A stretch of 64,000 nucleotides of DNA. Origin: Diphasiastrum complanatum. Its lineage: Eukaryota; Streptophyta; Lycopodiopsida; Lycopodiales; Lycopodiaceae. The position numbers and the translations under genes were made by a program. Numbering within the stretch: position 1 is the stretch's first letter; every line of letters starts with the position of its first letter. Positions 45,026-55,974 of the stretch are shown here, in pieces. The DNA lies in assembly GCA_029204225.1 (NCBI GenBank), contig MU831975.1, forward strand, positions 29,590 to 93,589, read 5' to 3'. Below the pieces are notes generated by a model. That model did no database searches. It was not told the origin of the DNA and saw only the letters and a program-made list of their open reading frames with translations.

Positions 45026-45628
45026 AATTTTGATACAATTCTAATATAATATGAAAAAAAAGTACCTGACCTTTTTGTACTACTCATCTCAATTTACGAA
45101 AACGATCTAAAAGACCCACCACTCACTCATACCTTGCGTGTTTTATCTTCGCACGTAGTGGTAAGTTGGTGCCTCTAGAGTTGTGTTATCACATCCAAGC
45201 TCAATTCTATGTGATCCCGCGTTTGATAGTACCAAAAGGCATACTTTGTTTTGATGCACCTAATTTCTAATTTCTAATTTTGATTAATGTATCAAATTTT
45301 TTGATTTTGATACATTTCTAACATGATATAAAAAAGAGGTACATGACCTTTTCGTACTACTCATCTCAATTTAGGAGAACGATCCAAAAGACCCACCACT
45401 CACTCATACCTTGCATGTTTTATCTTCCCACATCGTGGTGAGTTGGTGCCTCTAGAGTTGTATTCTCACATCCAAGCTCAACTCTATCCCACGTTTACCA
45501 AAAGGCATACCTTGTTTTAATGCACCTTGGGTAGGGACCTCCCAAGCTCAATTCTATGTGATCCCACATATGGTAGTACCAATAGGCATACCTTGTTTCG
45601 ATGCACCTTGGGTGGGGACCTCCCGTTA
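45026..45628. repeat. Tandem direct repeats (two units plus a partial third)
   Basis: ATTTTGATAC at 45026 and 45304 opens units of ~278 bp that share the blocks TACTACTCATCTCAATTTA, AAAGACCCACCACTCACTCA and GGTGCCTCTAGAGTTGT. A third, partial copy (45541-45628) repeats only the end (AAGCTCAATTCTATGTGATC, then CACCTTGGGTGGGGACCTCCC). Confidence 0.82.
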
Positions 45629-45867
45629 CACCTTTGATATGATGACGAGTATGCCATACCAAAAAGTGGTGACTCCAAAAGTGGAAGAGGAGAGATTTAA
45701 GATAAATGTACATAAAATATTAGAAGATGCCAACACCATAGAAGGCATGGAAGCCATTTCCAGATCTGGAATGCCATCCCATTCTAGAGATCACATAATA
45801 TCATTGATCGTCATGTCCTAAACTGTTTTACCAGATCTTGGATATGCATGTTATCAGAGGTTAAATC

Positions 45868-46778
45868 TGTAGGAAAAAATTCTTCCACAGATAACACGAC
45901 GAAAGTTTGAATAAATCAAACTAATATCAGTATCTTCAATTGGGTTTGTTTCTGATCTATGTACTAATAGAACAGTATTTACCTTGATTGTGCGAAAATA
46001 ATATGCGAAATTAAGAGACAACCTAAGACAATTTTAGACAAACAGAAACTATTGATCAAAAAAGAATTTATAATTCTGAATCTGAATCAGTTTACATCTC
46101 TTGTTGTCTTATCTCACTGTTGTGTCTTTGATTGAGTGAGTCTGAGAGTCTCTTCAGTGTTGAGTTTTTGAGTGTTTTACAACGAGTAGTGCACATGTAT
46201 TTATATTGCTACAGGACAGGTCTTTTGGCCTTTTATTTATAGGTCCTTTAGTCTTTTAATTCTGTAACAATAGATCTAACCGTTTATGACGGTTGATATT
46301 CAAATAGATGCTCTATTTCCGGGGTCGAATAATTTATGTTCACGAATTATTCGCGACAGTCTGTCTCTTCGTCACAGCTTCGTGTTTCGCGAATTGTTTG
46401 CGACACTTGTCTCTTCGCGACATTTTCATCTTTCGTGAATTATTCGCGACAGATGACAACTTTGAGCTTGAAGAAGAATCTAGAATATTTTTGAATTGTT
46501 TGCGACAGTTTCACGACATCTGAGGTTTGAACAAGAAACAAAATATTTCTCGATAAGATTTTATTTACGAATCTTTCGAGCTTTAACAAGAAACCACGAG
46601 CTTTTACAAGAAATTGTTTCGCGAATCTTTTGAGTTTTAAGCAAGATAAATTTTGCGAATCCCTCGAGGTTGATCACGAATAGAAATGTTTCGAGTTCGC
46701 ATTCATTTCTCATCCTTTGTCAAGTAAACTGTGCACTTCGTTAGTAGAATCGAGATCTGTCTGATCAAGTGTTTTACA
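45868..46778 (-). repeat. Candidate 3' LTR of copia element E, about 911 bp
   Basis: The right end is TTTTACA at 46778, directly followed by a pyrimidine tract (CTCCCTCTCAGAGTGGG) that is the minus-strand polypurine tract. The left end is proposed at TGTAGG (45868). The LTR contains reiterated TTCGCGAA/TTCGCGACA words. No second LTR of this element is present, so the left end is uncertain. Confidence 0.5.
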
Positions 46779-46823
46779 ACTCCCTCTCAGAGTGGGAAGT
46801 TGGATTAACCCCAATCTTCTTTG

Positions 46824-47508
46824 CTACTTCTTGAACAAAGCTTTACTGAGTGGCTTTGTAAAGATATCAGCTGTCATTTCCTCTGTGGGTATAAAGACTA
46901 TCTTCAGTATCTTCTTCTCGACTAAGTCTTGAATTACATGATACTTGATAGCTATATGCTTCGTTTTTGAGTGAAATACATGATCTTTCGTAAGATAGAT
47001 TGCTGAAGTGTTATACATTAACAAGACATAAGGTTCAAAAATAGATTCATCAAATCCTTCCAGCATCTGTTTGATCCAAATCAGCTCATTTGCCATCTTG
47101 GCTACTGCTACATATTCCGCTTCACAGGAAGATTGAGCTACTACTATTTGCTTCTTGCTTATCCAGAGTATGGCTGCGCCAGATACTAGAGTACAACCTC
47201 CTGAAATACTTTTGCTATCATCCTTCATGGATGCCTATACATATTTCGCTTCACAGGAAGATTGAGCTACTACTGTTTGCTTCTTGCTTATCCAGAGTAT
47301 GGTTGCACCAAATACTAGAGTACAACCTCCTGAAATACTTTTGCTATCAACCTTCATGGATGCCTAGATTGCGTCCCTGTAAGATTCGATGTGAAATCCA
47401 GCTTCCTTTGAATAACACAGTCCATAATCCTTCGTTTCCTAGAGATATTGTAGTACTCTTTTCGCCAACTTTCAATGCAACGATCCTAGGTTCTAATTAT
47501 ATGGGCTC
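46824..47508 (-). pseudogene. Copia E RNase H and RT end (minus, truncated)
   Basis: The minus-strand frame 47228-46824 gives the copia RNase H: GGCTLVSGAAILWISKKQ, VVAQSSCEAEYVA, then the terminal block ADIFTKPLSKALFKK. Upstream comes an extra 129-bp copy of the first part with a stop between, then RT C-terminal sequence. It ends exactly where the LTR of copia F begins (47509). Everything upstream (integrase, gag, 5' LTR) is absent. Confidence 0.85.
47112..47368 (-). repeat. 129-bp in-frame tandem duplication in copia E
   Basis: CGCTTCACAGGAAGATTGAG occurs at 47118 and 47247, and the copies align for the full 129 bp with few differences. The period is 43 codons. In the upstream copy the joining region carries a stop. 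Confidence 0.92.
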
Positions 47509-48480
47509 TGTTGGAGAGAGGGATATGAACGAGAGTTGAGAAAGGTGTCATAATTTTAGAAATGAAAAATTTAGCTCAGAGGGGTAAGACGAACACGAAC
47601 GAGAAATGAACTCAAACAAAAACTGTTCGTGCGTAGCGGAACGAGCTATGCGACTCTCTCCGTAAGCATGACTACGCCTATCAGAATGAACAGAACGTTA
47701 GTGATGAAAATCATGGTCGTTCTTGATTACATAGCCAAACATTAATAAACGAAGTGTCAGAAGAATAATTTGTCGTGAATAGCTATTATGTGTTGCGAAT
47801 GATTCGCGAAGAGCTAGACAGTGCTCGACTGATAATTAGTCGTGAAACATTCGCGAAAGACAAGACTAAATGTTAGTCATCTATTACCAGAAAGAGCAAC
47901 TAGAAAGATCAAACAGAATGAATAATAAGCATAGCAATATCAACACAAATCTGATGCAAAACAAAGAACTATATCAGATTAAGTATATCAAATATACATG
48001 TCATTAATGCGGTAGAGCACAAGACAATAGTGAACGAAACCGCATGTCCTACGAAGCTTATTCAAACTGTAAAGGAATGAAACCTTATTGTTGACAAAAT
48101 AAAGAATCAATTCACAAAGCATCTACTTTTTGTCTATCTCTGATAAGCTTCTCTTCTTCGTTCTCTCTCGCTTACTTGCTCATGAATACGCAAATGGTAT
48201 TCAATATATACACAATGTTACAGGTGTGCAAATGAAGAAAGTATAGGGTGGATGTGTTGTCTGTAGGAGATCGTGGATGGCTACAGTCGTTGTCAAGTCT
48301 GTTAGCGTAGCTGCATGAGTGTGAAGAGGGTGTGACGTCAGCCTTTGCTTTTCGTCTTTTCATCGCCTGTGAGAATTTGCATGTTGATATGCAGTTTGCA
48401 CGACAACATGAGTAAATATGCAGCATGAATGGAGGCAGATTAAAATGGGATTTAGGTGACTAGAGGAAATAAATCCAACA
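47509..48480 (-). repeat. 3' LTR of copia element F, 972 bp
   Basis: Bounded by TGTTGG (47509) and CCAACA (48480), a perfect 6-bp terminal inverted repeat. The next bases (CCCCTCTTAATCTGG) are the minus-strand polypurine tract. Its first ~140 bp match the 5' LTR at 52646. It contains CpG words such as TTCGCGAA near 47800-47870. Confidence 0.88.
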
Positions 48481-48486
48481 CCCCTC
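48481..48486 (-). other. Polypurine tract of copia F
   Basis: The minus strand reads AAGAGGGG immediately before TGTTGG; the arrangement is the same as in copia B at 9659-9669. Confidence 0.72.
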
Positions 48487-49000
48487 TTAATCTGGATCCA
48501 TGAATGCCTTGATCTTCAGACTAAGCAATGCACAAAATTTGTTGTGTGCATTAACATTGAGTGCTTTCGTGAATATGTCTGCAACCATGTCCTGCGTTCT
48601 GCAGTACGTTAAGCTTACTTCCTTGTTGAGAACCTTGTCCTTGATGTAGTGATATCTAATTTCAATGTGCTTACTCCTAAAGTGAAATCTAGGGTTGGCC
48701 GATAAGGCAATAACACTCTGATTATCACAAAATAAAATTGTAGGGCTATACTGATTCAGATTAACATCTGATAGTAAATTTCTCAATCGAAACACTTCCT
48801 TGATAGATTGAGAAGCAGCAATGTATTCTGCTTTTGTAGAAGAAAGTGCGTCAGATGTTTGCTTACGACTGTTTCATGAGATAGGACCGCTGTTGAAGAA
48901 GAATGTAAATCCAGATGTGGACTTACGATTGTCCATCTCCTCCCCAGCTTGCATCAGAATAACCACTGAGATGATGGAGATTGTTGTTGCTGACATCTCC
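48487..49000 (-). pseudogene. Copia F RNase H
   Basis: Minus-strand frame 48795-48487 covers the RNase H end: CDNQSVIALSANPRFHFRSK, YHYIKDKVLNKEVS, and the terminal ADIFTKALNVNAHNKF. Upstream, 48800-49000 holds the rest of RNase H in shifted frames with stops. It ends in AFMDPD and a stop just before the polypurine tract, as in copia B. Confidence 0.85.
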
Positions 49001-49045
49001 ATAGCAGATGCACTGGTCCATGGTAGCTCGAATATATCTCATGAC

Positions 49046-50083
49046 TCATATGAGAGCCTTCCAATGGTTAATGCCAAGATTAGCCATGTATTGGCTGAGT
49101 GAGCTTACAACAAAAGAGATATCGGGTCTTGTACAAACCATTGCGTACATGAGAGATCCTAGTATCGATCGATAAGGATACTCTCTCATTTGCTCCTCTT
49201 CCTGCTTGGACTGGGGACATTGGTCCTTTGACAAATGCAGGCCTGGATCCATTGGTGAGTGAGCTAATTTACAATTCATCAAATTGTATTTGTTAAGAAC
49301 ATTGTGAAGATACCTTTGTTGAGTGATGTAAATTAGTTGATTTGCTCTGTCTCTGTGGATTTGAATTCCCAAACAGAAGTGAGCTTCGCCCAGTTCAGTC
49401 ATGTCAAACTCCAAAAATAGCATCTGCTTTGAATCCTTGACCATATTGGTATTGTTGTTGAAGAGCAACGTATCATCCACGTACAAGGTGATGATAATGA
49501 AGGATTATTGTACTGACTTGGAATAGACGTTGCAATCAGCAGTGCTTGGTTTGAATCCTTGTTCGATGAGGAATGTGTTGATCCTCTGAAACCAAGCTCT
49601 GGCAGACTGTTTCAAGCCGTACAATGCTTTGTGGAGTTTACAGACATGATTTTTCATACCTTCCATAACGTATCCTTGGGGCTGGATCATGTAGATATCT
49701 TCTTCTATCACTCCATTCAGATAGACTGTTTGTACATCGAGTTGATGCACTTCGAGGTCAGCAAGTGCAACATAAGACAGGAGCATTTGGATCGACGAAT
49801 GTTTGACGACTGGACTAAAAGCCTCACTGTATTTGACATTCGGGATCTGGGTGAATCCTTGTGCTACCAGTCTTGCCTTCCTTCGGTCAATTGCTCCGTT
49901 GGCATTGTATTTGATCTTAAAGATCCATTTGTAATCAATCATATTGCAGCCAATAGGAGCTTCGACTAATGACCATGTCTGGTTCTTGATCAGAGAGGAA
50001 TACTCTTTGTCCATAGCTTCTCTCCAGAGATCAGAGTCTGGTTGGCTGAGTGCCTTTTCAATTGTTGTCGATTCCTGTATCAA
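49046..50083 (-). pseudogene. Copia F reverse transcriptase (nearly intact)
   Basis: Two frames in line, 50083-49505 and 49486-49046, separated by a stop near 49504. They include DLWREAMDKEYSSLI, RRKARLVAQGFTQIPNVKYS, VHQLDVQTVYLNGVIEEDIY, LHKALYGLKQSARAWFQR and the catalytic YVDD at 49472-49483. The C-terminal block TRPDISFVVSSLSQYM is present. This is the best preserved RT of the B/F family in the window. Confidence 0.9.
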
Positions 50084-50153
50084 GAGACATACAGACTCAG
50101 GAGTATACCTTGTGGGCTGTGTGCACTCGGCTTGATCTTCTGGGAGGATTCAA

Positions 50154-51055
50154 CTAAAGAACCGCTCTTGGAATTTGTTGCTGGGTAGCAGCAACATCTT
50201 CGTCTGATTCGTTGTCTCGAAGTGGGTCAACAATAGACATGCCTGAGCCAGAAGCTCGGACTGTCATGTCAACGGCAGGTGATGAGGGTTCTTCTTGAGC
50301 AACATCCTTGCCTTTGAGGTCGACGAACTGATCCTCGATGAAGACTGTATCCCGGCTATACAAGATTTGCTGGGTATCAGGATCATACAGCTTATAAGTA
50401 TTATCAGATGAAGTATATCCGATTAGGATGGTCTTGAGACTTTGGAAGTCCAATTTCTTCCTCGTGTCTCTTGGGATCTGCGCGTAGGCAATGCACCCAA
50501 ACACTCTTAAGTTTTTCAAAGAAGGCTTAAAGCCTGTCCACACCTCGTGGGGTGTCTTGTCTTAGAGGGCCTTGGTCGAACATATGTTCTGGACGTAAGC
50601 TGCAGTGGAGACAGCTTCAGCTGAGAATCTCTTAGGCAATGATGCATGCGATAGCATACATTTGGCAGATTCAACCAGAGTACGGTTCTTCCTCTCAACT
50701 AAGCCATTAGACTGAGGACTGTAAGGAGTTGCTTAATGTCTTGGCTTTGGCAATACTCCTTAAACTCGATAGAGATATATTCTCCATCGTTGTCTGACCT
50801 GAGGGTCTTAATCGTCCTTCTAGTCTCCTTTTCTGCACGCTCCTTGAAGATTCTGAAGCAGTTGAAGGCTTCTGATTTCTTCTTTATAAAATACACCATG
50901 GTCCTTCTGGAAAATTCATCAATAAAGGTTATAAAATACTTGGCATCCTTCAGCGAAGGATTTGTCATCGGGCCACAAATATCTGAATGTACAACATCTA
51001 GTAATCCTCTAGCAATGGGGGCTTGATTTAAAATGTTTTCTAGTCTGTTTACCAA
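50154..51055 (-). pseudogene. Copia F integrase (frameshifted)
   Basis: The first part (51055-50699) has the core with HSDICGPM, FIDEFSRRTMVYF and RSDNDGEYIS. Just after that the frame shifts, and the E-containing ERKNRT block reads in another frame (50698-50560). The C-terminal part (50543-50154) gives the VFGCIAYAQIP and IGYTSSDNTYKLYDPDT blocks followed by an acidic linker. The catalytic residues are all recoverable but not in one frame. Confidence 0.88.
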
Positions 51056-51640
51056 CTAGACAGTCTTGACAAACAGGTAACTCGACTCTTTCGCGAGGAT
51101 AGTCGATATCAAGAACAATAGATTGACTAGACATTCGTTGTACAGCAGCATGATTTAAATGACCAAGTCTATAATGCCAAAGTAAACCTTTATTTGAATG
51201 AATTGAAGTACTGAGAGCCTAACTAGAGGCAAAAAAGCAATGACTCAATTTGTACAAGTATCCATGTCTCTTTTCGAGTGTTAGGATCTTGTCTGTCCCA
51301 TCAACTACTTTACACTGATCACATTCGAATTCTACTCTGTGTCCTAGATCTGTGATTCTGCTTACAAAGAGCAGATTCATAGATAAATTCGATACATAAA
51401 GGACTTTAGAGAGTAGCTTAGACTGATCATTAGCAAAGTTTCATCTTACATTGCCTTCACCTTTAATAGTTTGTGCTATTGTCACCAAGGTAGACATATT
51501 TCTGGGTACTGTAAGGTGTATAGGACTCGAAACAGCCAATGAGGCTAGTCATATGCTAAGTGGCTCCGGAATCCAAGAACCAAGAACTGTCGCCAGATGC
51601 TCCTTGATGGCTGGTCATGAAGACATCATGATCTGCTTCT
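51056..51640 (-). pseudogene. Copia F protease and pre-integrase region
   Basis: The minus strand reads WFLDSGAT near 51560, the copia protease active site with an intact DSG, followed by a stop where copia B has HMT. The segment to 51056 is the GAG-pre-integrase region with frequent stops. Confidence 0.72.
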
Positions 51641-51659
51641 TGAATAGACTATGGAGCTT

Positions 51660-52489
51660 CTGAGCTGCATTTTCCACTTGATTCGACTGCCCCTTGTTGT
51701 TGTTCTTCACTTGAAGTATTCGGTAGTCTTGTATTTCGTGGTTGTTTCGTTTGTAGTATTTGCAGAACAACTTCTATTTTGTCTGCGGATTCAACTGTTC
51801 CTTGTGCTGAGCTGGTTTCTGGTTTGGCTTTAATTGCTTCGGGCCTTTCTTCTTCTTCTGCTTTGTCATGCTCTTGTTGGCGTACAAGGCGAGAGAATCA
51901 GCTGAGGAACTTGAGGCTACGTTCCTCCGCGTGTCTTCCTGCAACAACATAGTAATGACTCTCGAAAGAGTCAATTCTAGACGAGTCGTGATGATCATCA
52001 CCCAGCTGTCGTAAGAGCTTGGCAAGCTTGTAAGCAGTTGCATCACTGCGTCTTGATCGCGAATGACAAATTCGACAATGGCCATTTGTCTTAGCAAGTT
52101 ATTTAACTGATTAATGTGATTTTACAGAGAATCATCATTCGTCATCTTGAGGGAGTAGAATTTTTTCTTGAGATGTAGCTTGGAAACTATATCTCGCACT
52201 TCATATAGTGTGCTCAAGATGTCCCAAACTTCTTTTGATGTCTGAACTTCGAATACATGCCAATCTGGGTATCTGTGATGTTGAGGATGATCAGCGCAAA
52301 AGCCTTTCCATCCTTCAGCTTCCATATGACGATTGTTGCGTCATCTGCATTGGGTTTCTCTTCTGCACCTATAACAACGTCATACAATTCTTTAGCCATT
52401 AGTATAGTTTTCATCTTAAATTTCCACAGATGGTAATTGGCTCCATCAAGCTTGTCCATGATAGGACTGGCTTTCCCTTGGAAATCCAT
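51660..52489 (-). pseudogene. Copia F gag
   Basis: Opens with ATG at 52489 (MDFQGKASPIMDKLDGANYH, then LWKFKMKTILMAKELYDVV). Continues in shifted frames (52325-52122 and 52097-51774) to a lysine/proline/glutamine-rich linker and a degraded zinc knuckle (CKYYKRNNHEIQDY), where two cysteines have become tyrosines. Order and sequence match copia B at 6182-6945. Confidence 0.85.
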
Positions 52490-52633
52490 GTGGAAGAATC
52501 AATCTAAGTGATAGGAGAAACTATCAGTGACTTAAGTATGAAAATCTGATACTGAAAATACAGAACAAGAAAACAATTACTCTATCGGCTAGTAGAGTCT
52601 CGTACTGTGGAAGCTTATCAAGCTATGAAAATA

Positions 52634-52645
52634 GCTCCGATACCA
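52634..52645 (-). other. Primer-binding site of copia F (initiator tRNA-Met type)
   Basis: The plus strand reads GCTCCGATACCA, the complement of TGGTATCGGAGC, one base different from the canonical site and directly adjacent to the LTR start at 52646. Confidence 0.85.
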
Positions 52646-52795
52646 TGTTGGAGAGAGGGAGATGAACGAGAGTGGAGAAAGGTGTCATAATTTTAGAAAC
52701 AAAAAATTTAGCTCAAACGGGTCAGACGAACACGAACGAGAAATGAAACACGAATGAGAAACGAACTCAAACGAGAAACGAAACCTTCTTCACAA
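52646..52795 (-). repeat. 5' LTR of copia F, truncated to about 150 bp
   Basis: Starts TGTTGGAGAGAGGGA and matches the LTR at 47509 for ~140 bp, with an extra copy of an ACACGAA(C/T)GAGAAA(T/C)GAA-like word. Similarity then stops and gypsy-derived sequence follows. About 820 bp of LTR are missing. Confidence 0.82.
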
Positions 52796-53526
52796 AATTC
52801 TAAGACCTCAGGGAAGTCTTCGAGAGTTCAGAAGGTGGTTTGGCTACTCTACGAAGGTTCTGCGAAGGTTCAAGCTGTCTGCGAGGGTTCAACTCTCGCA
52901 GGAAGTGATCTCTCGCACAACTTGTTTCTGTGATTGGATTTTCAAGATCAGACCATGTAGGTAGCCTTAATTCATTGCTCTGATTCCATTTTGGCACCTT
53001 GCGAGGGTTGGTAAGATGATCTTGATGCTCTGCGAGGGTTCTGAAAATTCAGCTTCTAGGAACCCTCGCACACACTAAAAAATGGTGATTCTTCCATCAG
53101 GAACTCTCTCAGAGATTTTCATGGATGCATCTGGGTCTGGTGACTGTCCAAGTTTCAAGCGCTATCTCCCAAGGGATCTCAAAAAGTCATGAAAAAAGTG
53201 CTCTTTTAGAGTGTTTTTTGATGAGATCTCGAGATTTTTTGATTTTTAACTTTTGTAAACTCAGCTTCATCCAGGCTTGATCTGACTGTTGGTAGTTCTC
53301 TGGAAGTTCTGATGGATACTTGGTAACAGATCCATCAGTCAATATGATGATCTATTTCCTTCTTGATCCTATCTGGATCTGGATCCTCCTTGGATTCTGA
53401 TGGATTTTTCCAATCTGGCCAAATCTTGATGGATCTAGCTTGATTTGGCTTGATCTTCCTAGTTCTAGTGGTGACGGTTTAGCTGAATAGCTTTCTGTAA
53501 TGTGCCATCACCAATCTGGATCTCTC
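52796..53526 (-). mobile_element. Non-coding 3' region of the minus-strand gypsy element
   Basis: Lies downstream of the gypsy pol end on the minus strand. It contains several TGCGAGGGTT/AACTCTCGCA words also found in the leader at 57.7-58.6 kb, which ties it to the same element. No polypurine tract or 3' LTR matching 58873 is present, so the element is truncated here, where copia F's broken LTR begins. A GGATCT-rich stretch lies at 53360-53440. Confidence 0.6.
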
Positions 53527-54756
53527 TTACTGTGGTGGCCAGTACTTGTGCAACCGGGTACTGTTGATGGGTGTATCGAATGGTGTCCCATCTAGGACCA
53601 GATCTTCAGAGCGAAGATCCTTCTTTTGTAATCTGAGATCATGCCATGCTTTGCGTCTTTTCTTTTCAGCTGCCAGTGCATGCACAGCTAGTAAGCGTGT
53701 TTCACAGAGTTTATGCAGAGCTTCGTGGCGTAGTTGTAGAGATTTGGACTCATTAAGACGTTGTGTGGTGGCAATCCTTAATGAAGGAACTAAAAACTCT
53801 ACTAGCATCACAATGTCCTGACCATATACCAATTAGAAGGGTGTTTGATCAGTGCTTCCTTTATATGTTGTCTTGAATGCCCACAGTGCAGCATGCAACT
53901 TGTGTTCCCAATCTGATCTGCTAGCTTCAACTGTTTTCGTGAGCACGCTACACATGATCTTATTGGATGATTCTGCTTTCCCATTACCATGAGGATAATA
54001 AAGCGTACTAATTTTGTGGATCATGAAGAATTCCTCCAACAGGACCTTGATGGTCTCATTGATGAAATGACTTTCGCGATCGCTGATCAGCTCTACCGGG
54101 CATCCAAAGCGCACAATGATATTTTCATAAAGGAACTTGGCAGTGGTTCTAGCATCAGCTACTCTTACTGCCTTGGCTTCGACCCACTTGGCGAGGTAGT
54201 CTGTGGCTACGATTATGTATCGAGCCTGGGAACTCCTTGCTGCAGGGTGAATTGGACTGATGTAATCCAATCTCCACTTTTTGAATGGTGCTTGGGCTAA
54301 GACCGGGTGCAGTACGTCATAATTTAATCTCGTTGGCCTTTTCACCCTTTGGCACACATCGCACTTTTTCAAGTATTCCTCCGTATCCTTATGAATCATT
54401 GGCCACCAACATCCTGATTGCGGGATCTTGCGAACTGTAATGTCAGAAGCAAAATGGCCTCCACCCATGCCTTCATGTGAAAGCGAAATGATCTGGGTGG
54501 CCTCATGAGGAATAATACACCACCGAAGAATTTCGTTTGGTCCTCTTTGATACAACCGGTCGGCAATCAGCTGATAAGATCTAGCCTTCAAGACCAATTT
54601 CCGTTGTTCCGCCTTTGGTAGTGATTTGTCCGGTTGGCCTCGCATTAGATATTCAACAATGTTGTTCTGGTACTGTGTCCACGTAAAATAAGACAGCATC
54701 TGCCAGCTCATCGTCGGGTTGGGTTGCAATCTCCTTTTCCTTGATTCGTGACACAT
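53527..54756 (-). pseudogene. Gypsy integrase
   Basis: Minus-strand frame 54756-53833, continued after one stop by 53832-53527. An HHCC zinc-binding region is visible: the H in SHEGMGGGH, a second H, then CDVC. The catalytic core follows with D in RLDYISP, D in ISDRESHF and E in GKAESSN. The C-terminal block (VYGQDIVMLVEFLVPSLRIA, ending in YWPPQ) is typical of plant gypsy elements. Only a single stop, at TPF*LVYG, interrupts it. Confidence 0.9.
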
Positions 54757-55490
54757 GATCTACCATGTAGTGTTGTTTTCCCTTGCGAACTACTATCCGA
54801 AAATCAAATTCCAACAACAGAAGCAGCCATCTGGTGATTCTTCCGGTGTTGCAAGTTTTATTAACAAGATAGAGCAAGGATTGATGGTCTGTATAAAAAG
54901 CAAAATGTGTAGCCATCAGGTAGTGTCGAAATTTCTTAACCGCATAGATCATTGCCAGTGCTTCCCGCTCTATGGTTGAATAATTCATTTCGGTATCACT
55001 GAGCTGTCGGCTTGCAAATCGGATTGGAAAATCCTTTTTGTGTTCACATGGCTGGGTTAAGACTGCTCCAACTGCATACTTCGATGCGTCCGTATGCACG
55101 TGAAACTCAATGGACCAATTGGGTGGGCGTAAGATTGGTGCTGAAACCAATGCATCCTTAAGCTTCTGAAAAGCCTTTAGAGCTTCCTCGTTCCAATGTG
55201 GATCCGTCGTGAGTTTGTAAATTGGTCGAGCTAACTCCGCAAAATCAAGAATGAAAATCCTATAATAGTTAGCATGACCCATGAAGATGTAGACTTCGTG
55301 GATCGTCCCTAGTGGTGGTAGATCAACAATGATCCTGATCTTTGATAGATCTGTGGCGATCCTGTGTCTTGACACTATATGGCCTAGAATCAAGCCATGT
55401 GTCACCCAGAATTGACATTTTTCTGGATTCAGGGAAATCTGGTAGTCGTGACATTTTTGTAACACCTTCTCTAAATTGGATAAGTGTTCT
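54653..55490 (-). pseudogene. Gypsy RT end and RNase H
   Basis: The minus-strand frame 55465-54653 covers the RT C-terminus (CQFWVTHGLILGHIVS, ALKAFQKLKDALVSAPIL) and RNase H with HVHTDASKYAVGAVLTQ, FASRQLSDTEMNYSTIEREA, LAMIYAVKKFRHYL and TDHQSL. Acidic residues of the RNase H active site (D in TDAS, E in IERE, D in YTDH) are present. A stop separates it from the RT core upstream. Its end overlaps the start of the integrase frame. Confidence 0.9.
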
Positions 55491-55940
55491 TAGGCTGGTC
55501 CATGCACGCACAGATCGTCCAAGAAAATTTCCAGAAATTTTTGCAGATAATCTTTGAATGTCGCCTGCATGACTCGTTGGAAGGTGCTCGGGGCATTGCA
55601 AAGTCTGAATGACATCACTTTATAGGCATAGGTTCCCCATTCCGTGGCAAATGTTGTCTTGTGCTGGTCCTGGGGGGCTATCTTCACCTTGTTGTAGCCA
55701 CTGAAGTTGTCTAGAAAACTGTAGGCTTTGGCGCCAGCTACTCTGTCGAGGACACTTTCCGTAAATGGTGAAGGAAAATGATCTTTTTTGGTGACTGCAT
55801 TTAGCGCCTTCAGATTCACACAAATTCACATTTTGTCGTTCTTCTTGGGTACTATAACTATCAATGATACCCATTCTGTGTGCTCGATTTCATAGATGAA
55901 ATCTGCATCCATCAGCTTCTGCAACTCTTTCTTGATCAGC
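55490..55940 (-). pseudogene. Gypsy reverse transcriptase core
   Basis: The minus-strand frame 55819-55490 includes LNAVTKKDHFPSPF, AYSFLDNFSGYNKVKIAPQD, KTTFATEWGTYAYKVMSF, APSTFQRVM and the catalytic FLDDLCV (xxDD). The usual DGFSGYNQI has become DNFSGYNKV. A stop ends the frame in GPA*EHLSN. The preceding RT start (55820-55940) is broken by stops. Confidence 0.88.
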
Positions 55941-55974
55941 TCAATATAGTTTGGGTTGCAGCGGTAATAATGGC

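Noticed and set aside
49559-49969. 136-codon plus-strand frame opposite copia F RT
   Set aside because: Antisense of the reverse transcriptase, with the composition expected from it and no own motif.
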